Below, one piece after another: positions 49,417-59,400 of a stretch of 64,000 nt of DNA (positions are counted from its first letter, which is position 1; the number at the start of each line of letters is the position of its first letter). A program made the position numbers and the translations under genes. A model generated the notes under the pieces. That model did not search any database, was not told the origin of the DNA, and saw nothing but the letters and a program-made list of their open reading frames with translations. The stretch comes from Singulisphaera sp. GP187 (lineage in GTDB: Bacteria > Planctomycetota > Phycisphaerae > Phycisphaerales > SM1A02), in contig CAMBMO010000009.1 of assembly GCA_945868805.1 (NCBI GenBank), positions 1-64,000 on the forward strand, given 5' to 3'.

Positions 49417-50388
49417 CTAGGTCGGTTCATCCCGCATTTCGGGGGCACGGCGCAGTCCCGCGAGCACCTCTGGAATCGCATCGCAAAGTTCCCCTGCAAG
49501 CAGTCCAGCTTCCCCAAACCGATCACTCCAACCCTGCGCGACGAGTCCATGAATGGCGACTCCAAGCCTCCCGCAGTCGAACAGGCTCATCCGATGCGGG
49601 GGGCGCGCGAACTGCGCGACGAGTGAACCGATGACGCCCGCAAGTGCGTCGCCACTACCGGCTGTTGCAAGCGCAGCGTTCCCTGCGCGTGCTGACCAAC
49701 TACGCACACCATCGCTCACGACGGTACGCGCCCCCTTCAGAACGACGATGCATCCGACACGACGAGCGAGCGCGTCAGCCGCATCACCCCGACGCGATTC
49801 GTCAGTCGCGGCTGTCGGATCAAGTTCGAGTGCGACGGCAAGTCGCTGATACTCCCCTGGATGAGGAGTCACAATGACAGATGCATCGCGCATGTCCCTC
49901 GGAAAGTCCACCAGACGCGCGAGCGCATTCAGACCATCGGCATCGATCACCAGTGGACTGCGGACATGGGAGAGGAGTCGCACGACGACTTGTTCCACTT
50001 CGAATCCTTCGCCGAGCGCGGGTCCCAATACGACCGCCTGAGCACGAGCGACGAGTGGATCGAGCAATTCCGCGCACTCGGACGGAAGCAAACTCCCACT
50101 TTCGTCGACGGGAAGTGCGTGTGCCGTCGCGGACTCGAGCGCCACAAGGGCCGATGGTGCGAGAGGGCGAGGAACTGCAAGTTCGACCAATCCGCAACCT
50201 GTTCGAAGCGCGGCACGCGCGGCAATGACCGGACCGCCAAGCATCACCCTCGGCAATTTCGCGCACCCACCAATGACGAGCACCGTCCCAAATGTCCCCT
50301 TGTGGCCGAGTGGATCCCGAATCGGCAGGGTCGGACATGGCATCGTGTCATGTCCGCATCGTCCGTCGACACGATCATCGATCGACAT
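49417..50388 (-). CDS. nnrD: ADP/ATP-dependent NAD(P)H-hydrate dehydratase
   Basis: GHKGTFGTVLVIGG, VIDADGLNALA, VTPHPGEYQRL, VLKGARTVVSDG, ATAGSGDALAGVIGSL. Confidence 0.93.
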   Translation of the reverse strand: MSIDDRVDGRCGHDTMPCPTLPIRDPLGHKGTFGTVLVIGGCAKLPRVMLGGPVIAARAALRTGCGLVELAVPRPLAPSALVALESATAHALPVDESGSLLPSECAELLDPLVARAQAVVLGPALGEGFEVEQVVVRLLSHVRSPLVIDADGLNALARLVDFPRDMRDASVIVTPHPGEYQRLAVALELDPTAATDESRRGDAADALARRVGCIVVLKGARTVVSDGVRSWSARAGNAALATAGSGDALAGVIGSLVAQFARPPHRMSLFDCGRLGVAIHGLVAQGWSDRFGEAGLLAGELCDAIPEVLAGLRRAPEMRDEPT

Positions 50389-51856
50389 CGACGACCTCAA
50401 TCGAGATGTTTCCGATCGTTCCAAGCAAGGCGGAAAAGTCCGAGTCGAGTTGCGCATCATCCTGCGCGCTTGTCGCGATCAGCAAGTGACCAGGGTGGAA
50501 CAAACTCGACGCAAGTGTCGCGTCGAGGTCGACCCAAGCACCTTCAATTTGAGCTTGCGTCCACATATGCCACGCGAAGACATTGCGCCGCCCTCCAAAC
50601 TCCTCGGCGTACACGAGCCCACTTGCGACTCGAGCGGGAATGTGCTGCGCTCTCAAGAGTCCGGCAAGCAAGATCGCATGCTCGGAGCAATCCCCCGCCT
50701 TCGACTTAGCGACGGCACTTGCGCCGGCGAATGCCGTGGCGAGGTCCTTATGCACGATGTATCGCATCACGAATGCACGGAGTGCTTCGGCGCGCTCGTT
50801 GGTGGCGGACGATTCGACGAGCCCGGCGGACTTCAACGCGCGCGTCGCGAGCGACTTCACGGCAGGGTCGTCCGCATCGATCAAGATTGTCGATGCGAGA
50901 TAGCGGGAATCCGCAAGATCCTCCGGTGTTGCGGGTGAAGATCGACCTGACTCGATGTCGGCGAAGAGCCCTCCCGCCGGATTCGTAGTGATGCGTTGCG
51001 CGCCTGCATCTGGGAGCGAAAGTGCGCCAGCATCCGACGATCGCACTGCCAGACGAGCATGCTTGGCCAAGAGCAATTCGGGGACTGGTTTCGTGAGCGA
51101 AACCATACTGCGGTCAATGAGGTCGATCGTCCCTCCAACGCCAGCCTTCTTTGCACGACTTTCCGTCGCGATCCTTGCCACCATGTCTCCAAGAGCGATT
51201 TTCGTCCGCGAGATGACGATGCGTCCGGTCGCGTCGACATCCTCCTCCGTCAAGAGCGCAACTGCGCTATTGGCGGTTCGCCACCGAGTCGTCTGACCTT
51301 CTCCTTCTCCGATTCGAGTCGAGGTCATCTCGACGACGCTCATTCCACTGGAGGGGTCAACCGTTGTATATCGGATCTCGGTCGCGCCTTCCTTTCGTTT
51401 CGCGTTCACGTGGCGTTCGACTTGTCCAGGGGTCAACCACTTTCCAGTTGGTGACTCCATCACGCGACTCTTCGTTCTCCCTCCTGCGGATTCCTCAACG
51501 ACAACTTCGCTCGGCGAAAATCGGTATTTCGCTCGCGACTTCTCGGCACCAGAATCCTGTTCGACGATGCACTCCACCGGTGTTCCATCGCCAGCTTCGA
51601 CGAATCGCCACATCGCCTGCACAGTCGATGTCGCTCCAGCGCGCCCAATGGTCATGCGCATTTCGTTGAATGTCTGCACGCGATCGCCGGAAACTTCGAC
51701 GCGTTCGTGCAACCAACCGCACTCCGTTCCCCCGATTGAAATAATGAACCAAGAATCCCGAGGCAGAAGTGTCTCGTCAACGGCGTGCGCGGAAGACGGA
51801 GCGAGCATCGCCCCAAGCGCGATGACCACCCACCACAATCGGTTATGTCGAGACAT
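50375..51856 (-). CDS. Secreted transglutaminase-like protein
   Basis: Signal peptide; KAGDCSEHAILLAGLLRAQHIPARVASGLVY...FAWHMWTQAQIEGAWVDLDAT (Cys-His-Asp triad). Confidence 0.9.
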   Translation of the reverse strand: MSRHNRLWWVVIALGAMLAPSSAHAVDETLLPRDSWFIISIGGTECGWLHERVEVSGDRVQTFNEMRMTIGRAGATSTVQAMWRFVEAGDGTPVECIVEQDSGAEKSRAKYRFSPSEVVVEESAGGRTKSRVMESPTGKWLTPGQVERHVNAKRKEGATEIRYTTVDPSSGMSVVEMTSTRIGEGEGQTTRWRTANSAVALLTEEDVDATGRIVISRTKIALGDMVARIATESRAKKAGVGGTIDLIDRSMVSLTKPVPELLLAKHARLAVRSSDAGALSLPDAGAQRITTNPAGGLFADIESGRSSPATPEDLADSRYLASTILIDADDPAVKSLATRALKSAGLVESSATNERAEALRAFVMRYIVHKDLATAFAGASAVAKSKAGDCSEHAILLAGLLRAQHIPARVASGLVYAEEFGGRRNVFAWHMWTQAQIEGAWVDLDATLASSLFHPGHLLIATSAQDDAQLDSDFSALLGTIGNISIEVVDVDR

Positions 51857-53468
51857 CGGGCGAACCTTCAGAGCGCATCAATGGAAAGAGAATCACATCC
51901 CGAATGGACGGACTATCCGTCAGAAGCATGACCAGTCGATCGATTCCCAGTCCAACACCACCCGCTGGCGGCATGCCAGTGCGGAGCGCGGTGATGAAAT
52001 CGTCGTCGAGCGAACGAAAGACACTTTCCTCTTCATCGCCACCCTGCAATTGTTGGTTGAACTTCGCAAGTTGAATGTCGGGGTCATTGAGTTCTGTGTA
52101 CGCGGGACCGAGCTCCATTCCCCCCACGAAGAAATCCCACCTTTCGGCGACGTCCGGCATCGACCTGCTCGGTCTGGTGAGCGGACTGACCGCGCTTGGA
52201 TAGTCGAGCACGAATGTCGGGCGACATGGATCGATCAGAGACTCGGCTTTGCGTTCAAAGAGTTCGTTCACCAGCAGCCAGTGATCGCGGGTCGTCGCCT
52301 CTACCAATCGATTCGCAACTGCTGCCGCTCGTACCCGAGCTTGGTCAAACATCGGACACCCAACTCCGTGTTCGAAGAGATCCGAGAAGCGAACCTGCAC
52401 GAAGGGCTTGCGGTAATCGATTCGCATCTCGCCCCAAGGAAGAATCGGACCCTCTTCCGCTCTCGGGTTCCATCCGCGCGCGTGCGCCTCGGTTGCGCAG
52501 TGGTGGACCAGCGACTCGATTAACTCGAGCATCGTGCCATAGTCCCCGAACGCTTCGTATGCCTCCAGAGCCGTGAATTCGGGATTGTGACTTCGATCGA
52601 CACCCTCATTGCGAAAATTCCGGTTGATCTCGAAGACTTTCGGAAGCCCGCCGACGAGCAGACGCTTCAGATAGAGCTCCGGTGCGACACGCATGAACAG
52701 TGGCATACCCAAGGCATTGTGTGTCGTGATGAACGGCCTCGCCGCGGCGCCACCGGCGACTGGATGCATCATCGGGGTCTCGACTTCGAGATATCCGCGA
52801 ACTTCCATGAATCGCCTGATCGTGCTGACGATATGAGAGCGCGCTTGAAAAGTCTTGATCGTCTGCGGATTCGCGAACATATCGACGTAACGCCTCCGGT
52901 ACCTGAGCTCCGCATCTTCCAATCCATGCCATTTCGATGGCGGTGGTTCGAGATTTTTCGATTGGATCGAGATCCCGCTTGCCCAAACGCAGACCTCGCC
53001 CTTCTTCGTTCGGCCGATTCTTCCCTGCACAGAGATGATGTCACCGTAATCGATCCCCTTCGCGACTTCGAAATCCTTCGCCGGAACCGCCGATTTCGAG
53101 ATACTTGCCTGGAGATCTCCCGAAGCGTCACGGAGCCCTACAAAAATAATCTTCCCCATGTCGCGGTGCTGCATGACTCTGCCTGCAACGATGGCCTCGG
53201 CCCTCGTATCGACCACGACTGCCTGTGGGTTTTCCTTAGACGCCGCCACAGATTCGTCGTGGGCGGTGTGTGCCACGAGATCGAAGAGATTGCGCGCCAC
53301 AGCAAGCGATAGGAGTCCGTCTATGCGCTGCCCGAACGGTTCGATTCCGAGCTCATCGCGCAAGTGCGCCAACTTGACCCGACGGGCAGCGATCAGTTCC
53401 GACGCGGATGGATGCGCACCCGCATTGGAAGGCTGCGACCCAGATGGTGAAGGCTCTTCGCTCTGCAT
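51843..53468 (-). CDS. lysS: Lysyl-tRNA synthetase, class II
   Basis: FMEVRGYLEVETPMMHPVAGGAAARPFITTHNALGMPLFMRVAPELYLKRLLVGGLPKVFEINRNFRNEG, GLGIDRLVMLLT. Confidence 0.98.
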   Translation of the reverse strand: MQSEEPSPSGSQPSNAGAHPSASELIAARRVKLAHLRDELGIEPFGQRIDGLLSLAVARNLFDLVAHTAHDESVAASKENPQAVVVDTRAEAIVAGRVMQHRDMGKIIFVGLRDASGDLQASISKSAVPAKDFEVAKGIDYGDIISVQGRIGRTKKGEVCVWASGISIQSKNLEPPPSKWHGLEDAELRYRRRYVDMFANPQTIKTFQARSHIVSTIRRFMEVRGYLEVETPMMHPVAGGAAARPFITTHNALGMPLFMRVAPELYLKRLLVGGLPKVFEINRNFRNEGVDRSHNPEFTALEAYEAFGDYGTMLELIESLVHHCATEAHARGWNPRAEEGPILPWGEMRIDYRKPFVQVRFSDLFEHGVGCPMFDQARVRAAAVANRLVEATTRDHWLLVNELFERKAESLIDPCRPTFVLDYPSAVSPLTRPSRSMPDVAERWDFFVGGMELGPAYTELNDPDIQLAKFNQQLQGGDEEESVFRSLDDDFITALRTGMPPAGGVGLGIDRLVMLLTDSPSIRDVILFPLMRSEGSPDVST

Positions 53469-53522
53469 CGATTGATCATAATCGACTCAACGCACAGCGA
53501 TCGGACGATGTACAGTCTCGCC

Positions 53523-54645
53523 ATGCATTTCGAAACGCATCAGCCGGTCCTCGACGAACTTCAGGCGCGGATTTCAGCCATCCGCGACTCTCTTTAACTA
53601 CCCTGACAAGGTTTCACAACGATCTCGTCTTGAGGCACTCATGGGAGAGGGCGATTTCTGGAACGATCAGAAGCGCGCCCAGAAATCGATCTCGGATCTC
53701 AAAATCGTTCGTGCATTGATCGATCCGCTCGAGGATCTGATCCGTGGTCACGGGGATGCGTCGGTTGGACTCGAACTCTCACGCGAATCGAACGACAAGG
53801 AACTTCTCACCGAGGTCGACGAGAATCTGCATGCGCTTCTCGAAAAGATGAAACGCGTGGAGTTGCAAAGCCTCCTCTCCGAACGGCACGATCACAGGCA
53901 CTGCTTCTTCTCGATCCAAGCGGGCGTTGGAGGCACCGAGGCAAACGATTGGGCTCAGATGCTCGAACGCATGTACTTGTACTACTGGGCTTCGATGGAC
54001 TTCAAAATCGAGGAGATGAGTCGGACTTTCGGAACCGAGACTGGCATCGCAGAAGTTTCCTACGCAGTTCGAGGTCCGTTCGCGTATGGCTATTCCTCCT
54101 GCGAAGCTGGATCGCACCGACTTGCACGTGTCTCGCCATTCAACGCTGAGGGCAAACGCCAGACTTCTTTCGCGACTGTTGATGTCACGCCCGAATTCGA
54201 GGAGTCCGACATCGAGATCCCCGACCGCGATGTCGAAATCATCGCATTCGTGCGCGCGAGTGGTCCAGGAGGTCAGAATGTCAACAAGGTTGCCTCCGCA
54301 ATCCGCGTGACGCATCATCCGACCGGTATTCAGGTTGTCGCGAATACTTTTCGGGATCAATCGCAGAATCGAAAGCAGGCGCTCTCTGTGCTGATGTCGA
54401 AACTCGAACAGATCGCGCAGGAAAAACGCGATGCGGAGATCTCAGAAGCCAAGGGTGGCAAGGTCGAACGCGGATGGGGAACGCAGATACGGTCATATGT
54501 TTTCTATGACAATCGAGTCAAGGACCATCGAACCAACTACGAGGAGCCCAATCCGCAGCATGTACTTGAAGGGAACATCGGCGCTTTCGTCGATGCCGAA
54601 TTGAACCGACGCCGACGCGATCGCGAAGGCGTCCAAACCGGATAG
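53523..54645 (+). CDS. prfB: Peptide chain release factor 2, requires +1 frameshift: join(53523..53594,53596..54645)
   Basis: 0-frame MHFETHQPVLDELQARISAIRDSL then UAA at 53595; +1 frame NYPDKVSQRSRLEALMGEGDFWND...RVSPFN...GPGGQNVNKV. Confidence 0.93.
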
Positions 54646-54652
54646 GAAACGC

Positions 54653-56737
54653 ATGAGCGCATCCGACGACACCAAGACTCATCGGGCAAAGATTCGGTTC
54701 GTCGATTTTGGTCGGGTCGTCTGCAACACGGACGAGGCCTTTCGGCGTGAATGGCTCGTTACAAATGGACTCGGTGGATACTCGTCGGGAACGATTGGTG
54801 GCGTGCGTACGAGGCGCTACCACGGGATGCTTGTCGCCGCGACAGTCCCGCCTGCGGTCCGAACAATGTTGCTCGGCGAGACTTTCCCAACAGCGATCTA
54901 TCGTGGCACTCGCTATCCGCTTTCCTCGAACCAGTGGAGGGATGAATCCATTTCGCCAAAGGGACACCTGTGGCTTCAGCGCTTTCATCTCGATCGGCAA
55001 ATTCCAGTTTGGCGATGGTCGTTCTCCGACGCCCTGCTCGAGCGACGAATCTTCATGATTCACGGCGAGAACACTCTCTGCCAGCACTGGACCCTCGTTC
55101 AAGGGTCGAGTCCAATCCAACTCCAGATCGAAACGCTTGTAGACAATCGAAGTCACCACGACATCGGTCGACTCGACGCACAGACGCCGACCCTTGAGCG
55201 AGCGCCGCGCGGCATACGACTCGTATGGACCAACAAACTCCCGGGGTGTGGCTCGGAACTCTTCGTCCAGTGCGATAAGTCGGTGCCGACTCCAACTGGA
55301 AAGTGGTGGAAGGACTACCTGCTGACCGAGGAACGGGCGCGCGGATACGACTCGATCGACTGCCTCTGGCATGCTGCCACATTCGAGGTCGTACTTCCTC
55401 CAGGAGACTCGACGCTCTTCACAGCTTCGACGACTTCACAGCCATCATCGCCTCCAAACCGACTCCTCGACGCAGAGCTTGATCGATTGGACGCACTGCT
55501 CGCGTTGTCGGCCATCCCCGATACATATCCCGTGATTCGGCAACTCGTCCTCGCGGCAGATCAATTTGTCGTTCGACGCAATCGAAAGGGATCGCCAGAG
55601 GCCAATGGAATATCGATCATTGCTGGGTATCCGTGGTTCGCGGACTGGAGTCGCGACGCGATGATTTCTGTTTCGGGACTTCTTCTCGCAACCAATCGTG
55701 TCGCGGATGCGCAAACCCTGCTCTCGACCTATGTGGACTACATCGATGAGGGCATGCTCCCGAATCGATTCCCAGACAGGGGCACTGGCGCGATCGAATA
55801 CAACAGCGTCGATGCACCACTCCTGATGATCATCGCGGCGGAGAAGACCTTTTCCACGGGGATGGACGCCAAGTGGCTCGCCGAGATTTGGCCAGCTCTC
55901 CATTCGATCGTTGTGGCTTTCACCAAAGGCACGAGACACGGAATTCGCGTCGACCCAGCGGACGGACTCCTGTGCGCAGGCGAAAGAGGACTGCAACTGA
56001 CCTGGATGGATGCGAAGGTCGGCGACCGAGTCATTACTCCGCGGCAAGGCAAGCCCGTCGAAATCAATGCGTTTTGGTTTCAGGCGTTGGTGGCGATGGA
56101 AAAGCTCGCCAAGGCAATGGGCGTTCCTTTCAGTCAGTACGCGGACGCAGCAACCAAAGTCCGGGGGTCATTCAGCAAGTTTTGGAATCACGCATCCTCA
56201 TGCTGTCTCGATGTCATTGACGGACCCAACGGTTCGGACGGATCAGTGAGGCCAAATCAACTGTTCGCGTCGGCGATTGGAGACCCACTTCTCCCGCAAG
56301 GTCAGCGCAAGGCGATCATCGACCTGTGCATGGCTCGACTCTGGACACCGCAGGGCTTGCGCACAATCGATCCGAGGGATCCCGCCTACTGCGGGAACTA
56401 TGGTGGAGACCCAGCCACCCGCGACGGCGCATACCACCAGGGCACCGCCTGGCCGTGGCTCTTCATGCCACTCGTCCAATCACATGTCGGCGTCCACAAC
56501 GACCGCAAGGCGATCGATGATTTTCTCTTTCCATTCGCCAACCATCTGCGCGAAGCGGGACTTGGATCGGTGAGTGAGATCTTCAGCGGAGATCCACCTC
56601 ATCAATCCCAAGGATGCATCGCCCAAGCATGGAGCGTTGCCACACTTCTCGAGTTGCTTCGTTGGATTCACACCATCCCACCCTCGCCGTCATCGACACC
56701 ATCACAACAAGTTCCCGAGGCGGTCCGAATTCCATGA
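54653..56737 (+). CDS. Glycogen debranching enzyme (amylo-alpha-1,6-glucosidase family)
   Basis: EWLVTNGLGGYSSGTIGGVRTRRYHGMLVA, GYPWFADWSRDAMISVSGLLL, DPAYCGNYGGDPATRDGAYHQGTAWPWL. Confidence 0.95.
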   Translation: MSASDDTKTHRAKIRFVDFGRVVCNTDEAFRREWLVTNGLGGYSSGTIGGVRTRRYHGMLVAATVPPAVRTMLLGETFPTAIYRGTRYPLSSNQWRDESISPKGHLWLQRFHLDRQIPVWRWSFSDALLERRIFMIHGENTLCQHWTLVQGSSPIQLQIETLVDNRSHHDIGRLDAQTPTLERAPRGIRLVWTNKLPGCGSELFVQCDKSVPTPTGKWWKDYLLTEERARGYDSIDCLWHAATFEVVLPPGDSTLFTASTTSQPSSPPNRLLDAELDRLDALLALSAIPDTYPVIRQLVLAADQFVVRRNRKGSPEANGISIIAGYPWFADWSRDAMISVSGLLLATNRVADAQTLLSTYVDYIDEGMLPNRFPDRGTGAIEYNSVDAPLLMIIAAEKTFSTGMDAKWLAEIWPALHSIVVAFTKGTRHGIRVDPADGLLCAGERGLQLTWMDAKVGDRVITPRQGKPVEINAFWFQALVAMEKLAKAMGVPFSQYADAATKVRGSFSKFWNHASSCCLDVIDGPNGSDGSVRPNQLFASAIGDPLLPQGQRKAIIDLCMARLWTPQGLRTIDPRDPAYCGNYGGDPATRDGAYHQGTAWPWLFMPLVQSHVGVHNDRKAIDDFLFPFANHLREAGLGSVSEIFSGDPPHQSQGCIAQAWSVATLLELLRWIHTIPPSPSSTPSQQVPEAVRIP

Positions 56738-59400
56738 GCAAAATCTCAGCGTCAGTCATCACCGCGGAGCAACAGCGACTCGACGATAAACATGCCGGTC
56801 GTGTCGCTTGGCGTAGCTTCGGCCCCTTTCTCTCTGATCGTCAATGGGGGACCGTGCGCGAGGACTATTCCCACGATGGGTCAGCTTGGGACTACTTCAC
56901 GCACGACGAAGCGCGGAGTCGGGCGTATCGGTGGGGAGAAGACGGCATCGCTGGGTTTTGCGACCAGGAGCAATTGATCTGCATGTCGCTCGCACTTTGG
57001 AACGGGCAGGATCCGATTCTCAAGGAGAGGCACTTCGGACTGACCAACACTCAAGGCAACCACGGCGAGGATGTCAAGGAACTTTACTGGTTTCTTGATG
57101 CGCTTCCAAGCGGGGCGTGGCAGCGGATGCTCTACAAGTATCCGCATCGACCATTCCCCTACGAAGAACTCGTGCGGGTCAATGCGTCGCGAAGCAAGCT
57201 TGAGCGTGAGTTTGAACTTCTCGACACGGGCGTATTCGACGACGACCGATACTTCGATGTCTTCGTCGATTATGCGAAGGAGGGAGTTTCGGATGTCCTC
57301 ATGCGAATCGAAGTTTTCAATCGGGGTCCTGAAGCCGCGACGATCCATATCTTGCCGACGACGCTCTTTCGCAATACGTGGACCTGGACGAATGCTCCCG
57401 ATCGCCCTTCGATGATCGCGACCAAACAAGGTGTGGAAGTTAAACACCCGAAGTTTGCGCCGATGCAGTTGCAGTTCGATGGGAATCCCGAGCTTCTCTT
57501 CTGTGAGAATGAGACGAATATCACCCGAATCGACGGACTACCGCGCAATGGTCGATTCTTCAAGGATGGCATCAACGATTTCGTCGTGAATCACTCGAAG
57601 GACTCCGTCAATCCTGCGAAGACTGGCACCAAGGTGTCAGCGCACTTCGCAGTCGATATTCCGGCGGGCAAGTCGCACATCGTTCGCGTTCGTTTGAGTC
57701 CCGCGGGAACGCGAGGAGGATTTGCCGACTTCGATGCGATCATGACAAAGCGCAAGGCCGAGGCTGACGAGTTCTATGCGCAGAAACAGGCCCGCATTGA
57801 CGATCCCGAACTGCGCGACATCCAGCGGCAGGCGTGGGCTGGACTGCTGTGGAATCAGCAGACTTATGTGTACGAAGTTCGAACATGGCTCGAAGGTGAC
57901 TCCGCGATGGATCCCCCTCCGGAATCCAGAAAAACCGGGCGCAATTCAGAATGGCAGCACCTGAACAACCACTTCGTGTTCTGCATGCCCGACTCCTGGG
58001 AATATCCGTGGTACGCATCCTGGGATCTCGCGTTCCACTGCGTCGCACTTGCAGAGATCGACGCAGAAGAAGCGAAGGTGCAACTCTCGCACCTGATGAT
58101 CGATCGTTCCATGCACCCGAGCGGGCAGATCCCCGCGTACGAGTGGGCGTTCGGCGATGTCAATCCTCCAGTACACGCATGGGCTGCGCTTCGCATCCAC
58201 GAAATCGATTGCGAACGAACAGGGCAGTCGGACGACGTGTTTCTGCGCAAGATCTTCCATCGACTGCTATTGAATTTCACATGGTGGGTCAATCGCAAAG
58301 ATGCGGACGGTCGGAATCTCTTCGCTGGAGGATTTCTAGGACTGGACAACGTGGGTGTTTTTGATCGAAGCGCGGACCTGCCATCAGGTGCAGTGCTTCA
58401 GCAGGCCGATGGAACTGCGTGGATGGGGATGTTCGCACTCAACATGATGCGAATCGCGGTGGAACTGTCGCTCCGCGACGGCGTCTATCAAGACATGGCC
58501 ATGAAGTTCTTCGAACACTTTTTGGGGATCGCATCCGCAATGGCAGATTTCGCGGGAACGGGCGAAGGGCTCTGGGACGACGCGGACAAGTTCTATTACG
58601 ACCGCCTTCGATTTCCTTCCGGGGAAACGATTCCGATGCGAGTTCAATCAATCGTTGGACTCCTGCCGCTTACCGCCGTTCAAGTCATGAAGCCTGAAGG
58701 ACTGGACAAGCTCCCGCTCTTCAAAGCGCGAATCGAATGGGTTTTCCAGTCTCGACCGGACTTGGCAAATCTTGTCTCCCACTGGAATCAGGGTGGAAGT
58801 GGCGATCAACGACTCTTCTCGTTGCTCAGAGGGCACAGAATGAAGTGCCTTCTTCGCAGAATGCTCGATGAGAGCCAGTTCCTTTCCGAGTATGGAATTC
58901 GTTCGATGTCCCGCGCACTGGAAAACGACCCGTATGTCTTCTGGCACAATGGCCAGAGTCTTTCTGTGCGATACACCCCGGCCGAGGGTGCGAGTGGAGC
59001 GTTCGGTGGCAACAGCAACTGGCGTGGACCGATCTGGTTCCCGGTGAATTTCTTGCTCGTCGAAAGTCTTCTGCGATTTCACGACTACTACGGAGACGAC
59101 TTCAAGATCGAGTGCCCTGCGGGCTCGAAGAATCTCGTCACCCTTTCCGAAGCTGCGAAGGTGGTTGCAGAACGACTCATCAAACTCTTCCGCAAGAACG
59201 CGCAGGGAATTCGTCCCTGCCTCGGTGACCATCCGAAAATGCAGTCAGATCCGAATTTCAATCGTTACCACCTCTTTCATGAGTACTTCGACGGCAACAA
59301 CGGTCGCGGTTGCGGTGCATCCCATCAGACCGGCTGGACCGCGATGGTCGCGCATCTCATTTCGCAGTTCGCGTCGACCACAACGGGCGCCAACAAGTAA
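56734..59400 (+). CDS. GH63/MGH1-like glucosidase
   Basis: REDYSHDGSAWDYFTHDEARSRAYRWGEDG, NSNWRGPIWFPVNFLLVESL; ATGA overlap with upstream gene. Confidence 0.88.
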   Translation: MSKISASVITAEQQRLDDKHAGRVAWRSFGPFLSDRQWGTVREDYSHDGSAWDYFTHDEARSRAYRWGEDGIAGFCDQEQLICMSLALWNGQDPILKERHFGLTNTQGNHGEDVKELYWFLDALPSGAWQRMLYKYPHRPFPYEELVRVNASRSKLEREFELLDTGVFDDDRYFDVFVDYAKEGVSDVLMRIEVFNRGPEAATIHILPTTLFRNTWTWTNAPDRPSMIATKQGVEVKHPKFAPMQLQFDGNPELLFCENETNITRIDGLPRNGRFFKDGINDFVVNHSKDSVNPAKTGTKVSAHFAVDIPAGKSHIVRVRLSPAGTRGGFADFDAIMTKRKAEADEFYAQKQARIDDPELRDIQRQAWAGLLWNQQTYVYEVRTWLEGDSAMDPPPESRKTGRNSEWQHLNNHFVFCMPDSWEYPWYASWDLAFHCVALAEIDAEEAKVQLSHLMIDRSMHPSGQIPAYEWAFGDVNPPVHAWAALRIHEIDCERTGQSDDVFLRKIFHRLLLNFTWWVNRKDADGRNLFAGGFLGLDNVGVFDRSADLPSGAVLQQADGTAWMGMFALNMMRIAVELSLRDGVYQDMAMKFFEHFLGIASAMADFAGTGEGLWDDADKFYYDRLRFPSGETIPMRVQSIVGLLPLTAVQVMKPEGLDKLPLFKARIEWVFQSRPDLANLVSHWNQGGSGDQRLFSLLRGHRMKCLLRRMLDESQFLSEYGIRSMSRALENDPYVFWHNGQSLSVRYTPAEGASGAFGGNSNWRGPIWFPVNFLLVESLLRFHDYYGDDFKIECPAGSKNLVTLSEAAKVVAERLIKLFRKNAQGIRPCLGDHPKMQSDPNFNRYHLFHEYFDGNNGRGCGASHQTGWTAMVAHLISQFASTTTGANK

